64,000 bases of DNA from Sorghum bicolor (taxonomy: Eukaryota; Streptophyta; Magnoliopsida; Poales; Poaceae), in NCBI RefSeq assembly GCF_000003195.3, contig NC_012872.2, positions 56,773,695-56,837,694 of the forward strand. The letters are read 5' to 3'. The translations under genes were made by a program, and so were the position numbers. The notes beneath the pieces are model-generated. The model had not been told where the DNA came from and did not search any database. It saw only the letters and a program-made list of their open reading frames with translations. Position 1 is the first letter of the stretch, and every line of letters starts with the position of its first letter. Of the stretch, positions 30,352 to 40,854 are shown piece by piece.

Positions 30352-33300
30352 TGTGGCAGAACCTCCTGAATTAAGTGGCCCACATGCACCCATCATTGTC
30401 TCAAAGACTTCTGATCGGCGTGCACGAGTTCCAAATGACTCAAGAAGTCTTTCGGGTGTCCTCGGGAAACCCGAATCATCCACGTTACATCCTTTCCAGG
30501 AATTCCCTCATTAAGCATTACAGTATTACAACATTTTCATAGATAAGATAAATCAGAGTAAAAGCGGAAAGGTTATATAACATAGATTGAAACTTAAGTC
30601 CAAAGGTTACAAACCATAAGTATTTATTACACAAAAGGTTCGGAACTTTATATTACATAAACCATAAGTCACACAACAAGTTTTACTTGCCCAAGGTCAC
30701 ACATCAGATTCATCATCATCACTTTCCTCCACAAGAGTGAAGTAACAACGACCATCAAAAGGCTAATCAAAAGGTTCACCTGCAACAGGGGTTAATAAAC
30801 CTTGAGTACAAAAGTACTCAACAAGACTTAACCGACTAGAAAAGAGGTGAAGACTCAGGTATGCAGGCTATAGGGATTCAAAGTAAGGTTTTAGCAAGAT
30901 CAAAACATTTCTTTTGCATAAAGGCTTACTAAGAGCAAAACCTACTTTCCAGTTTTATCTCAAGATCATTATTTATGACTAACCACAATTATTATCAAAC
31001 TTTCTTAAGCATACCACCTCTTTCTTATACCAAAGATCCATTTATTACTACGATGATGGTGTGAGGATTGAGGCTCCATATCCGAGGAAACACGGCGATT
31101 CGAATCGATTAAACCCAGCTGGGGATTCAGTACCACACGACATATGTAGAACTTAATCTTGCATATGTCAACCTTTTCTATAGATCCTCCCATACAAGAA
31201 CGGGTCCAGCGTCACCCGAGAGTACAGTACACCACCATCCTACAGCCAATCTAGATGTTTTCCGGTCATCTCAGATCCGTAAGGTGGGTACACGCTACTC
31301 TCGCCATCTCTCCACTCCCAGTACGCGGTTAGCCGTTCTCAAGTATCGGAATAGCTATAGGTAAGGCTTACCATCGCATGTGGGCTGTACTCAAAGGTCT
31401 CAATCACAGCAGGCCACCAACGGAACGGTCCTTAATCGACACAGTTGGAGACACTACTTTAAGACTCCATTCTTAAAGCAAGTCCACCGACCGGTCTCAA
31501 GTTGAAACATTATTGACCATAAAAGTATTCCACAACAACCCTTCAAACTTTCTCATTTGAAAACCTATCTAATAAGCAGGGCTAAGCATACTAAGTATTT
31601 TCATAAAACAAGTATCAAGGTTAATATTGAAATCATCAAGGTAGATAATGCAGCAAATAGGATTCACTCAACTCCTATTCACCTAATGCATCATATTAAC
31701 TCAAGTGATATAAATAACTTTATGAAAATACAAGGATAGGGTTTAATATTCGGGGCTTGCCTTGGTGGGAAGGGAAGTCCGACAACTCAGCAAAACCAGA
31801 TGAATCCACAAACTCAGAAGCAACCCACTGAGGATCAGATTCCTCCAGAGCGTAGTCTACACGTAAAAGTGCATATGCATGATTAATGAGACACTCATGA
31901 CATGGTAAAGACAGGTTACATGTTCTTGGATGATAACAACAAACGTAACTACCTCGAGTACAACTTACCTTCACGGTATAGAAACAAACTAACTTAGTTA
32001 ACAAAGCATAGATTACCACTAAGCAAATTTTATCATCTTCATTAAGTAATGTTGTGTAGCTATCAGACAACAAAGATCATTTATATGAAATATTCCATAA
32101 CCAGGGAGCATATCATGCTAAGTAACTACTGGTTGTCAATCAATCCCAAAGATCAAACAAAACCTAAAATGATTAGGTTTTCTATTTCTTTTATATATTA
32201 TTTTTAAATAACCATTAATATGAAACAGATCATACTTTATCAAACAGTTCTGAAATTAATCATGAAGCTAGATAACAGTAACACAAGTTCACATGTCAAA
32301 TTTCATGATTTTTGGATATACTTATAAATTATTAAAAATCATGGAAGGTTTATTTATTAATAAAAAGAGGCAATTTATATATACATGAAAGTTACCAGAA
32401 AATAGAATCTAATATTTTTCCTGTGTTCTACTTATTTTATAGAACCTACACAAAAAATTTTATAATTTTTGGATCAGCACATAATTTATTATACAAAATC
32501 AAACATACATCATAATTTTGCATAAAAGAAAAAGGAAACAAACACTGTGCCCTGCGCCCTCTCTCTCACGCAGTCGCTGACGGGGTAGCCCCACCCGTCA
32601 GCTCTTCCTTCCTCGCGCGCGGCAGCTCTGCCGTAGTTCCGGCCGCCGCTGGCGAGGCCTGAGCTCACGCTAGGGTGCGCAACAGCTTCGCGTCGATCCC
32701 GCGACTCCACTGCTATGCCTTAAGCATGCTCTACCCCCTTCTTCCCACCTCGGCCGCGCGAATGGCGGACGGCCATGGCGGTCACCCGTAGACCGGCCAT
32801 TAGAGTTCGGTAGAGCGCAAACGAATGGGACAGGGAGGTTCGGGGAGGATTAAGGAGCACGGTGCTCACATTGCGGGGCTCGGGGAGGTAGCCGAGACTG
32901 TTGGCGACGGAGACGGTGCCGTCGGGCGGGCGCTCCGAGCTCAACGACGTCGTTCCGGCGATCCTGCTCGCGTCCAAGGAAAAATAGAGAGCGCATGAGT
33001 TGCAGGACAGCATGGCGAAGCTCCAACGTCTCTCACCTCGACTCAAAACCTTACGGAGTGGCCTGGCCACGACGAAGCTCCCACGGTGGCGCTCTGTCGC
33101 CGGCGGAGAGGAAGACAACGAATTCCGGTGCTCTGGTGCGAAAGAGAAAGGAAGGATGGGTTCGGGAGATGCACGAGGAGGTAACAAATATGGGTCCACG
33201 GTGAATTTGGATATGGATCAACGGTTATGGCGAATTTGGATTTGGATGAGGCGATGCCCTTCGGTGCTCCGGTGGCAAAACGGCGTCGGTGAGCGCAAGA

Positions 33301-34158
33301 GAGGAAGACACGTCGCGCTCCACTTCGCCAGCAGCTGCTTCCTTTTGCCACGGACTCGAGCACGCGCTTGGACGAGGTAAAACGGTGGCCTTGCACTGGC
33401 AATCACCGATCCAGACCCGGCTGTCCACCGCCATGAACAGAGACAGGAGCACATCCTCCCTTTTCCCCGATTGCCCTTTCTGAAATTACAAAATTACTTT
33501 GAATTTTTGAATAGAAGATGAAAATATGTCAAAATATCAAATGCTCAAAATAAAGTTCTGAACATCTTTTATTTTTGCAACATATACAAAATATGCTTAG
33601 ATTTTGAATTAGGGTTTGAAAACTAAAAAGAGGCTTTAAAGGGGCAAAACTGTATTTTTAAAATTACTTTTGATTTTGTATGAAAACTTGAAAAATGTTA
33701 TACATCAAAGTTGATCCTTATCACAAATGGAGCAACTTTGCTTTTTGAAGCATATCCAAATTCTTTTTAGATTTTGAACTATGCAAAAAGGAACTAAATA
33801 TGTTTTTTAAATTATTTAAATTATTTACTTGAATTTCAACCAAATTTGGAATTATAACTCAAGATGACTTGACACATGTTCAAAATACACCTTTGAGACA
33901 TAATACTAGGTTTGGTACAAAATTCAATTATTGTATAAGAAAATTACCAAAATACCCTTTTGAGCACAAGAACACTAATCACATAACATAAAAGCATAAC
34001 TATGGTTTCAAACTTAAACACACCTTATCCTCTAAGCACAAGCATGAGAAATTAAACTTATTTTTAGTGAATGCATATTCAGGTTATCAACTCAGATGAA
34101 ATGCCAGTGCATATGATGACAGGTCAGATTTTAGTCTGCTTAACACGAGAGTGTTACA
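30352..34158 (-). repeat. 3' LTR of the chromovirus
   Basis: A 3,807-bp LTR starting TGTGGCAGAACC and ending GTGTTACA. It contains a GC-rich core (32,550-33,480) with overlapping open frames shared with the other LTR. Relative to the 5' LTR it lacks about 60 bp near 32,548, between two copies of GCGCCCTG-like sequence. Confidence 0.95.
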
Positions 34159-34175
34159 GCTCTTTCCCCCTTAAA
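34159..34175 (-). other. Polypurine tract of the chromovirus
   Basis: On the minus strand TTTAAGGGGGAAAGAGC directly precedes the 3' LTR. This is the expected plus-strand primer site. Confidence 0.85.
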
Positions 34176-34292
34176 GAAATCTCGTCCCGAGATTTAACTT
34201 GTAAGCTAACTAATGGAAAAGGAATTTTGTCAAGCACTTCTATTACCCACTTTTACAGAAAAAAAACAGGAGGTAGGTCATCATACTACACA

Positions 34293-34742
34293 TTACAAGG
34301 ATAAGAGAGAAGAAAGAAACTCAGGAAAACTTTCTAAGAGGAACTCTTCTGATTCCCATGTGGCTTCATCTTCGGTATGTTGATTCCACTGCACTTTGTA
34401 GAATTTGATAATTCTTTTACGCGTGACTCGATCTTTTTGATCCAAAATTTTGATAGGATACTCTGAATATGTCAAGTCAGGCTCTAACTCAATCTCTTCA
34501 ACATGAATGACACGATCATGAACTTGAAGACATTTCTTCAACTGAGAGACATGGAACACATTGTGAACTGATGATAACTGTGGTGGTAAATCAAGACGAT
34601 ATGCCACCTTTCCACATCTTTCAAGGATTTGATATGGACCTATATATCGAGGTGCCAACTTTCCTTTTACTCCAAATTGAGTGACTCCTTTCATAGGTGA
34701 CACTTTGAGGTATACATAATCACCAACCTCAAAGATAAGAGA
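34293..34742 (-). pseudogene. Integrase C-terminus and chromodomain of the chromovirus
   Basis: C-terminal end of the polyprotein, in frame with the integrase segment but separated by a TGA at 34,743-34,745. It begins with the GPY/F-type region (GDYVYLKVSP, KLAPRYIGPYQIL) and the SVHNVFHVSQLKK block. It ends in a chromodomain (about 34,313-34,460) with the landmarks IKFYKVQW and DEATWE. In chromoviruses this domain helps direct integration to heterochromatin through methylated H3K9. The stop before it means a continuous integrase-chromodomain protein cannot be made without readthrough. Confidence 0.85.
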
Positions 34743-35666
34743 TCAACGTCTCTTATCAGCGTAACTCTTTTGCCTGGACTGTGCTATTTTCATGTTCTCT
34801 CGAATGAGCCTGACTTTCTCTTCAGCTTCTTTAACTAAGTCAACCCCGAAGAGACTATGTTCTCCAGGTTCAGACCAATTCAAAGGTGTTTGGCACCTTC
34901 TGCCATAAAGAGCTTCAAATGGTGCCATCTTAATGCTTTCCTGATTACTATTATTGTAAGAGAACTCTGCTAAAGGAAAACATTCATCCCACTTCTCTGA
35001 ATAACTGAGCACACAAGATCTTAACATATCTTCTAAGATCTGATTGACCCTTTCAGTCTGACCCCCAGTCTGTGGATGATAAGCTGTACTATGCAGAAGT
35101 TTGGTACCCAAGGACTTATGTAAGTGCCTCCAGAAAGCATTTACAAATTGTGTCCCTCTATCAGATACAATAGTCTTTGGAACACCATGTAAACTCACAA
35201 TTATGTTAAAGTATATCTTAGCATAGTCAGAAGCTCGATAATCCTTTCTTACAGGAATGAAATGGGCTGATTTGGTCAGACGATCAACAATGACCCATAT
35301 GGAATCAAACCCTTTCGATGTTCTGGGTATACCCACTATGAAGTCCATACTAATGTCATCCCACTTCCAAGATGGAATTGGCAATGGTTGCAATTCTCCA
35401 GCAGACCTAAGATGAACTGCTTTCACTTTTTGACAAGTATCACATCTAGCCACATAACTAGCAATTTCAAGCTTCATCTTAGTCCACCAGAATCTTTGTT
35501 TCAGATTATGATACATCTTATTACTGCCTGGATGGATTGAAAATCTTGTTGCATGAGCTTCATCAAGAATTTGTTTTCTGAGTTTAGGGACTTTTGGAAC
35601 TACTAAACGATCCTTGAACCAAATCACTCCAGCTTCATCTATTCTGAACTTGGAATTCTGCTCAGA
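34743..35666 (-). pseudogene. Integrase core of the chromovirus
   Basis: It starts after an in-frame TAG (35,667-35,669) and ends at TGA (34,743-34,745). It shows the HHCC zinc-binding region (HPGSNKMYH then CDTCQK) and the catalytic core with D in ISMDFIVG, D in VSDRGTQF and E in GGQTERVNQ. Both flanking stops look like single-base changes, so the family reading frame is otherwise intact. Confidence 0.9.
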
Positions 35667-37519
35667 CTAAATCTTTCCTTTCAAAAAGATCATACCCTTA
35701 TTTTCTTTCTGAGCTGCAACAATCTGATCTTTGATAGATGATTGAACTGTCACATTTGCAAGACTTCCTTGTGGAATCATTTCAAGGCTTAACTTTTCAA
35801 ATTCATAACACAAGGTAAGATCTATAGGCTTAACTTCCAGACAATTGCAATGACTCTTTCGACTGAGTGCATCTGCCACTACATTGGCTTTGCCTGGGTG
35901 ATAGTGTACTTCAATATCATAATCTTTTATCAGTTCTAACCACCTTCTCTGACGCATATTCAATTCTGACTGAGTGAAGATGTATTTCAAGCTCTTATGA
36001 TCAGTGTATATGTGAAAAGTATTACCCAACAGATAGTGTCGCCAGATCTTCAGAGCATGGACTACAGCTGCCAACTCTAGATCATGTGTTGGATAATGCT
36101 CTTCATGACGCTTAAGTTGTCGTGAAGCATAGGCAATGACTCTGCCTTCTTGCATCAGTACACACCCAATGCCTTTGCCTGAAGCATCACAATACACATC
36201 AAAGGATTTTTCAATATCAGGTTGAGCTAGCACTGGTGCAGTGGTCAACAACTTTTTCAGAGTCTGAAAAGGTTCTTCACATTCGGATGACCACACAAAC
36301 TTAGTATCATTCTTTAGCAGTGTTGTCATTGGTTTAGAGATCTTGGAGAAGTCAGGGATAAATCTGCGATAATACCCCGCTAATCCTAAGAAACTTCGAA
36401 CTTGATGTACTGAAGTTGGTGACTTCCAGTCAAGAACTTCCTGAACTTTGCTTGGATCTACTGCAACACCTTCAGCTGACAAGACATGACCCAAAAATTG
36501 AACTTCATCTATCCAGAATTCACACTTGCTAAACTTAGCATATAACTGATGTTCTCTCATGCGAGTCAACACTATCCTAAGATGCTCTTCATGTTCTTCT
36601 TTAGTTTTGGAATAGATGAGAATGTCATCAATGAATACAACCACGAACTTATCTAACTCTGGCATGAACACTGAATTCATCAAGTACATGAAATGTGCTG
36701 GGGCATTGGTCAGACCAAAAGACATGACTAGATATTCATACAGACCATATCTGGTAGTGAACGCCGTTTTCGGAACATCTTCTGGTTTGATCTTAATTTG
36801 ATGATACCCCGATCTCAAGTCTATCTTTGAGAACACCTTAGCACCAGTAAGTTGATCAAAAAGAAGATCAATACGGGGCAAAGGATACTTATTCTTGATT
36901 GTTACTTCATTCCAAGGACGATAATCCACACATAGCCTCAAGGTATTGTCCTTTTTCTTCACAAAGATTGTCGGACAACCCCATGGTGATGAACTAGGTC
37001 GAATGAAACCTTTATCCATCAATTCTTGCAACTGAGTTTTCAATTCTGCTAATTCTTTTGGTGGCATTCTATAAGCTCTTCTGGATATTGGTGCTGTCCC
37101 TGGCTTGAGTTCTATTTCAAACTCCACATCACGGTCAGGTGGCAGACCAGGTAAATCTTCTGGAAACACATCAGGAAACTCACAGACCACTGGAATGTCC
37201 TTGATTTCCTTGACAGAGGTAGCACATACTTGCTCAACTGCTCTCTTAAGGGTAGGAAGATGGATAAGAAGTTGAGACTTGCTATTAGGTAAGTTGACCT
37301 TGATGGTTCTATTTAAGGTGTCTATGACTGCACCTCTCTGGTTCATCCAGTTCATACCCAAGATCACATCTATACTTGGATCTTTTAACACTATCATGAA
37401 TGTTGGAAATATATATCCACCCAAGTCTATTGGTACCTGATGTACCATTTCCTTAGTGCATAGTCGACCCCCAGGTGACTATATAAAGAACTCATCTTTG
37501 GTTGCACCAATAGGTATAT
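35667..37519 (-). pseudogene. Protease C-terminus, reverse transcriptase and RNase H of the chromovirus
   Basis: The open stretch 37,448-35,667 (593 codons) begins in the C-terminal part of the aspartic protease (VILGMNWM). It carries a complete reverse transcriptase ([45 protein letters not shown]-like region) and an RNase H with D, E and D in [17 protein letters not shown] and YTDHKSLKY. It ends ADALSRK followed by a short linker and a TAG. Upstream a further TAG (37,479-37,481) separates it from the rest of the protease, which is then cut by a solo LTR. Confidence 0.93.
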
Positions 37520-38756
37520 TGTTGACGGTTCTTAAGTATAAATTTTAAATTATCAAATAAACAAGAGAAAGGACCAATATGCAACCAACACCTAGAATTA
37601 GGGTTTGATCTGACAGAATTCCACGAGTTTTGTTGTTTATCTATTTCTGCAGGGGGTTATCAGGAAATAAGGAAGAAAGGCCCACATGTCGGGATTACAT
37701 AGAGATATCAACACACCGCACGATTTTCTACCATCTAGAAGACTCCAGAAGCCACGGAAAGAAGACAGAGGCCGAAAGGGGCCAGGCCCAGGGCGCCCGC
37801 CCTGGTGACCTAGGCGCCCGCCCCCTGTTGGATGCCAATCAGGACTCTCTTCGCACGGGATGTTCTACCGACCTATTGGATCAAGAAAAACATAGTACCA
37901 CCTCGCCTACCAACCCAAAAATGCATAGAGGAGGAGGACTATATAAGGAGACCCCCCTGGCCCCTGGAGAGGACATGAAGAAATTATCATAGAGATTGAG
38001 GGGTGCCCTCGAAGGAAAACCTCTTCTCTAATTAATATTTCTTTTTAGGCTTAGCAACCAATGTAAAGTAGAAATAGATCTTCTATTTTCTACTAGATTG
38101 AGAGAGATAGAGTGGAGGTGTAGATTGGAGGAAGCCCGGCCTGTCGGTGTCTACTCCAAGCTTGTACCTGCGGGATCAAGTTCTCCTAACCCGAAGCTTG
38201 CTCCTAGGATTCTTCAGTATTTCGACTTCTAAATTCTAGTAAGTTCTTGTTTTATTGTTCTTCTGGTTTATGAGTTTACTTTAATCTCTTCGCGTAGAGT
38301 TTAGAGTAATCATTGCTGGCGTAAACGTGGTGTTTAGGCTAGGGTACTCATAGATATTCCCTGACTAGCTGGACCGTGGTAGTAGTGAGGAACGTGACAA
38401 TTCCGAGTTACCTTTGCAGACCATATCTCGTTAGCAGGAAGGATAGGGTTTATAGGTGCGGGTTGAACATCCTTTGTGGTGTCTAGATTCCGTTAGCCTC
38501 CCCATTAGAACAGTAGATCATCCTTACCAAGGTTAGAAGGAGACTACGGTTGCAGTCTTCTCTATTTATCACTCATATCGAAAGACATTCTTTGTGCCTA
38601 AAAGGTTAGTAGTAATAGACTGGTTAGTCAGATGCACTCTTTCTCCTAGTGGTAAAAAAAATAAATACGATACTCTGGATAATTTCCCAGGTGAAGTGCT
38701 CACCGATATCCGTGCGCTTGCGGATCAATTCCTTATTGCGTTCCCAAATATCAACA
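37520..38756. mobile_element. Solo LTR (gypsy type) inserted in the chromovirus protease
   Basis: A 1,237-bp unit beginning TGTTGACGG and ending TATCAACA, flanked by the perfect duplication TATAT (37,515-37,519 and 38,757-38,761). It has a TATA-like element (ACTATATAAGGAGAC, about 37,940) and no internal coding region. This is the product of recombination between the two LTRs of a former full element. Its family is not identifiable to me. Confidence 0.9.
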
Positions 38757-40017
38757 TATATTATGCTTTTCCGCAAATGTTCTATTCATGAAAGTATGTG
38801 ATGCACCAAAATCAAAAAGTGTAAGCGCTGGGTGTTGGGCAACAGGGAACATACCAAGCATCACTGGTTCTCCTTCAGGTATAGCTTCAGTTTGAGTGTG
38901 GAAAACCCTTCCTGTTTTCGGAGTACCCTTACCCTTTTGATGATTCTGTGCATTACCTTTATTCTGATTTGCTTGCTGATTTCCAACTGGCCTTGGTGCA
39001 TTAACACTTGGAACATTTTGCCTGGGGTATGGGCAATCACGAGCGAAATGCCCACTCTTCCCACAATTGTAACAAGGGTTGTTTGCAGCTTGTGGCACTG
39101 GCGGACGGATGGCAGGAACATTTGGCTGACGTTGAACAACGACTGGCACTGCCGGCCTTGCAAAACTACCCTGCATATTCTGCAGCTGAGGCGGACGATA
39201 AGAAGGACGATAAGATGGACGGAACTGCTGAGCTGGATGATATACGAGTCTCTGGTGCTTCTTGTTGCCGCCAGATGATCCGGATCCTGAGACAATCCCT
39301 TTCTTCTTCTTAGCCTCCTTATGTTTGCGGTTCTTTTCTTCACTGGAGATAGCAATGTTTACTGCCTCATGATAAGATATATTGCCACATGATGCCATCA
39401 TTAATTGGAGCTTTGTATTCAAGCCCCTCATGAAACATGCCTTCTTCTTTTCATTAGTGTTGACTTGCTCAATTGCATATTGGGACAGATGATTAACTTT
39501 CCAATATACTGCATGACTGGCTCATCCCCCTGACGGAGAGCTAAGACCTCCTCAAGCTTCATTTTCATAACTCCATCGGAATGTAATGAGCCCTGAAGGC
39601 TTCCTTGAATTCTCCCCAAGTGATTCGGTGGCGGGCTGGTTGAACAGCCAGTAAGTTTGCCCACCAAACCCCTGCGGCTCCTCTCAGCTGCTGAGCTGCG
39701 AAAGCTGGCTTCTAGGTTTCAGTACTGTTGATGAGACTGAACTTTTGCTCCATGGTGCGAAGCCAATCATTAGCTTCAAGAGGTTCATCAGCTTTTGTGA
39801 ATACTGGGGGACGGATATGTGTGAAGTCAACATATGTGGTTTCTTCTCGGTTATTTCGACCACGTCCACGCTGACCAACATTCTGGTTCTGTGCTAACAG
39901 AGTTGTTGCATTGACCAATGCTGCAATTGCATCAGCCAAAGAGGGTGGAACTGGTGGTGCATTAGGGAAATCATCCCCACCCTAGGAAGAACTAGCTCCA
40001 TGGTTGTTAGCAGGCAT
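38757..40017 (-). pseudogene. Degenerate gag and protease N-terminus of the chromovirus
   Basis: Gag starts at ATG 40,017-40,015 but meets TAG at 39,984-39,982 and again at 39,714-39,712, with at least one frameshift near 39,430-39,670. Recognisable parts are the capsid region (PPVFTKADEPLEANDWL), VWWANLLA and ITWGEFKEAF in the N-terminal half. The zinc knuckle CYNCGKSGHFARDC lies near 39,030-39,075. The protease motif follows at about 38,796-38,818, but the catalytic D-S/T-G reads DFGASH, so the active-site serine is replaced. The solo LTR interrupts the domain after FAEKHNI. Confidence 0.88.
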
Positions 40018-40238
40018 CTGTTTAAAAACACATCATACTTTGATTAACATTCTTACTTAACCATCATACATCATGACATACATAACACAAACACGTTCAT
40101 CTTATTTATCATACAAGTCTGCTCTTGGGCAGGACTTCTGAAACCACTATTTTACACAACTACCCATACTAGAGGTTTTCTGACTAAGTTACAAAGTGAG
40201 AAGATCACACTATGTTATATTTCTTGCCTACTCAACCC

Positions 40239-40706
40239 CTAGTCATCATCCATGTCCGATCCACTTTTGTTAACATCCTCACCTGGAGCTGGAATTTCCG
40301 GCTCCTCTGCTTCATCCTCAGAAGTGTCACTATCCACTTGGATGACAACTGGTCCTTCCTCTGCTGCTTCAGGAGCCTCATGTGGGTTGAGGGCATTATG
40401 CAGCAGGTGCACCTCTTCATGGAGGGTGTTGGTATAGGCCTCAAGATTGGCCACATACCCCTCTAGGTGGTCCAGACGAACTTCCAGTTGGATGTTGTCA
40501 GTGCGCATCAGGCGCATATCATTCTTCATGAGCCTGTAGGTCCTTGGAGAAGGAGGACCTCCGCTAGTGTCACTCCCGTTTCCGCCGCTGGAGTAATCAT
40601 TGCTGCTGTCGCTGCTGTCGGAGGGTGGCGGATCCCTTGATGCCAATTGGTGCCTTGGGACACGACCTCCGGTTGACTTGCGAGCTGTTAGGCGGGTACG
40701 AGCCAT
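40239..40706 (-). CDS. 155-codon retrotransposon ORF with a histone H3 tail-like N-terminus
   Basis: An open frame starting at ATG 40,706-40,704 between the primer site and gag, in the element's sense orientation. After the initiator Met the protein reads ARTRLTARKSTGGRVPRHQL. Compared with H3 residues 1-21, 16 of 21 positions are identical. The segment around K9 (TARKSTGG) is exact, while K4, K14 and K18 are replaced by R, R and H. The rest is unlike H3: a serine/aspartate-rich linker (residues 25-50), a predicted coiled coil (about 55-105, heptad-like LMKNDMRLMRTDNIQLEVRL) and an acidic tail ending GSDMDDD. There is no histone fold. It could be a separate accessory ORF or a piece of an ancestral gag fusion. 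Its function is unknown to me; histone-tail mimicry is inference. Confidence 0.8.
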   Translation of the reverse strand: MARTRLTARKSTGGRVPRHQLASRDPPPSDSSDSSNDYSSGGNGSDTSGGPPSPRTYRLMKNDMRLMRTDNIQLEVRLDHLEGYVANLEAYTNTLHEEVHLLHNALNPHEAPEAAEEGPVVIQVDSDTSEDEAEEPEIPAPGEDVNKSGSDMDDD

Positions 40707-40854
40707 CTGCCAAAATATTTTTATTTTGAATATTAGAACTATATATGTTCCAAGGTTAAGGGATAGAGTTTTATAATTAGATAGACATATTACCTCTATT
40801 TATTAACAACTTTTAAGAGGGAGAGTTAATTACATGTTATCAATAATGATGCAT
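40707..40854 (-). other. Chromovirus leader, distal part
   Basis: Untranslated leader between the H3-like ORF and the Sirevirus insertion. The proximal part continues on the other side of the insertion at 50,616-50,949. Its last five bases, TGCAT (40,850-40,854), are the Sirevirus target duplication. Confidence 0.75.

Noticed and set aside
32720..33199. 159-codon gene conserved in both chromovirus LTRs
   Set aside because: The identity reflects the youth of the LTR pair, not selection. No domain is recognisable and frames overlap on both strands.
40239..40706. A histone H3 gene or H3 pseudogene
   Set aside because: Only the first ~21 residues resemble H3. The histone fold is absent, the remainder is a linker, coiled coil and acidic tail, and the ORF sits in the leader-gag interval of a retrotransposon.
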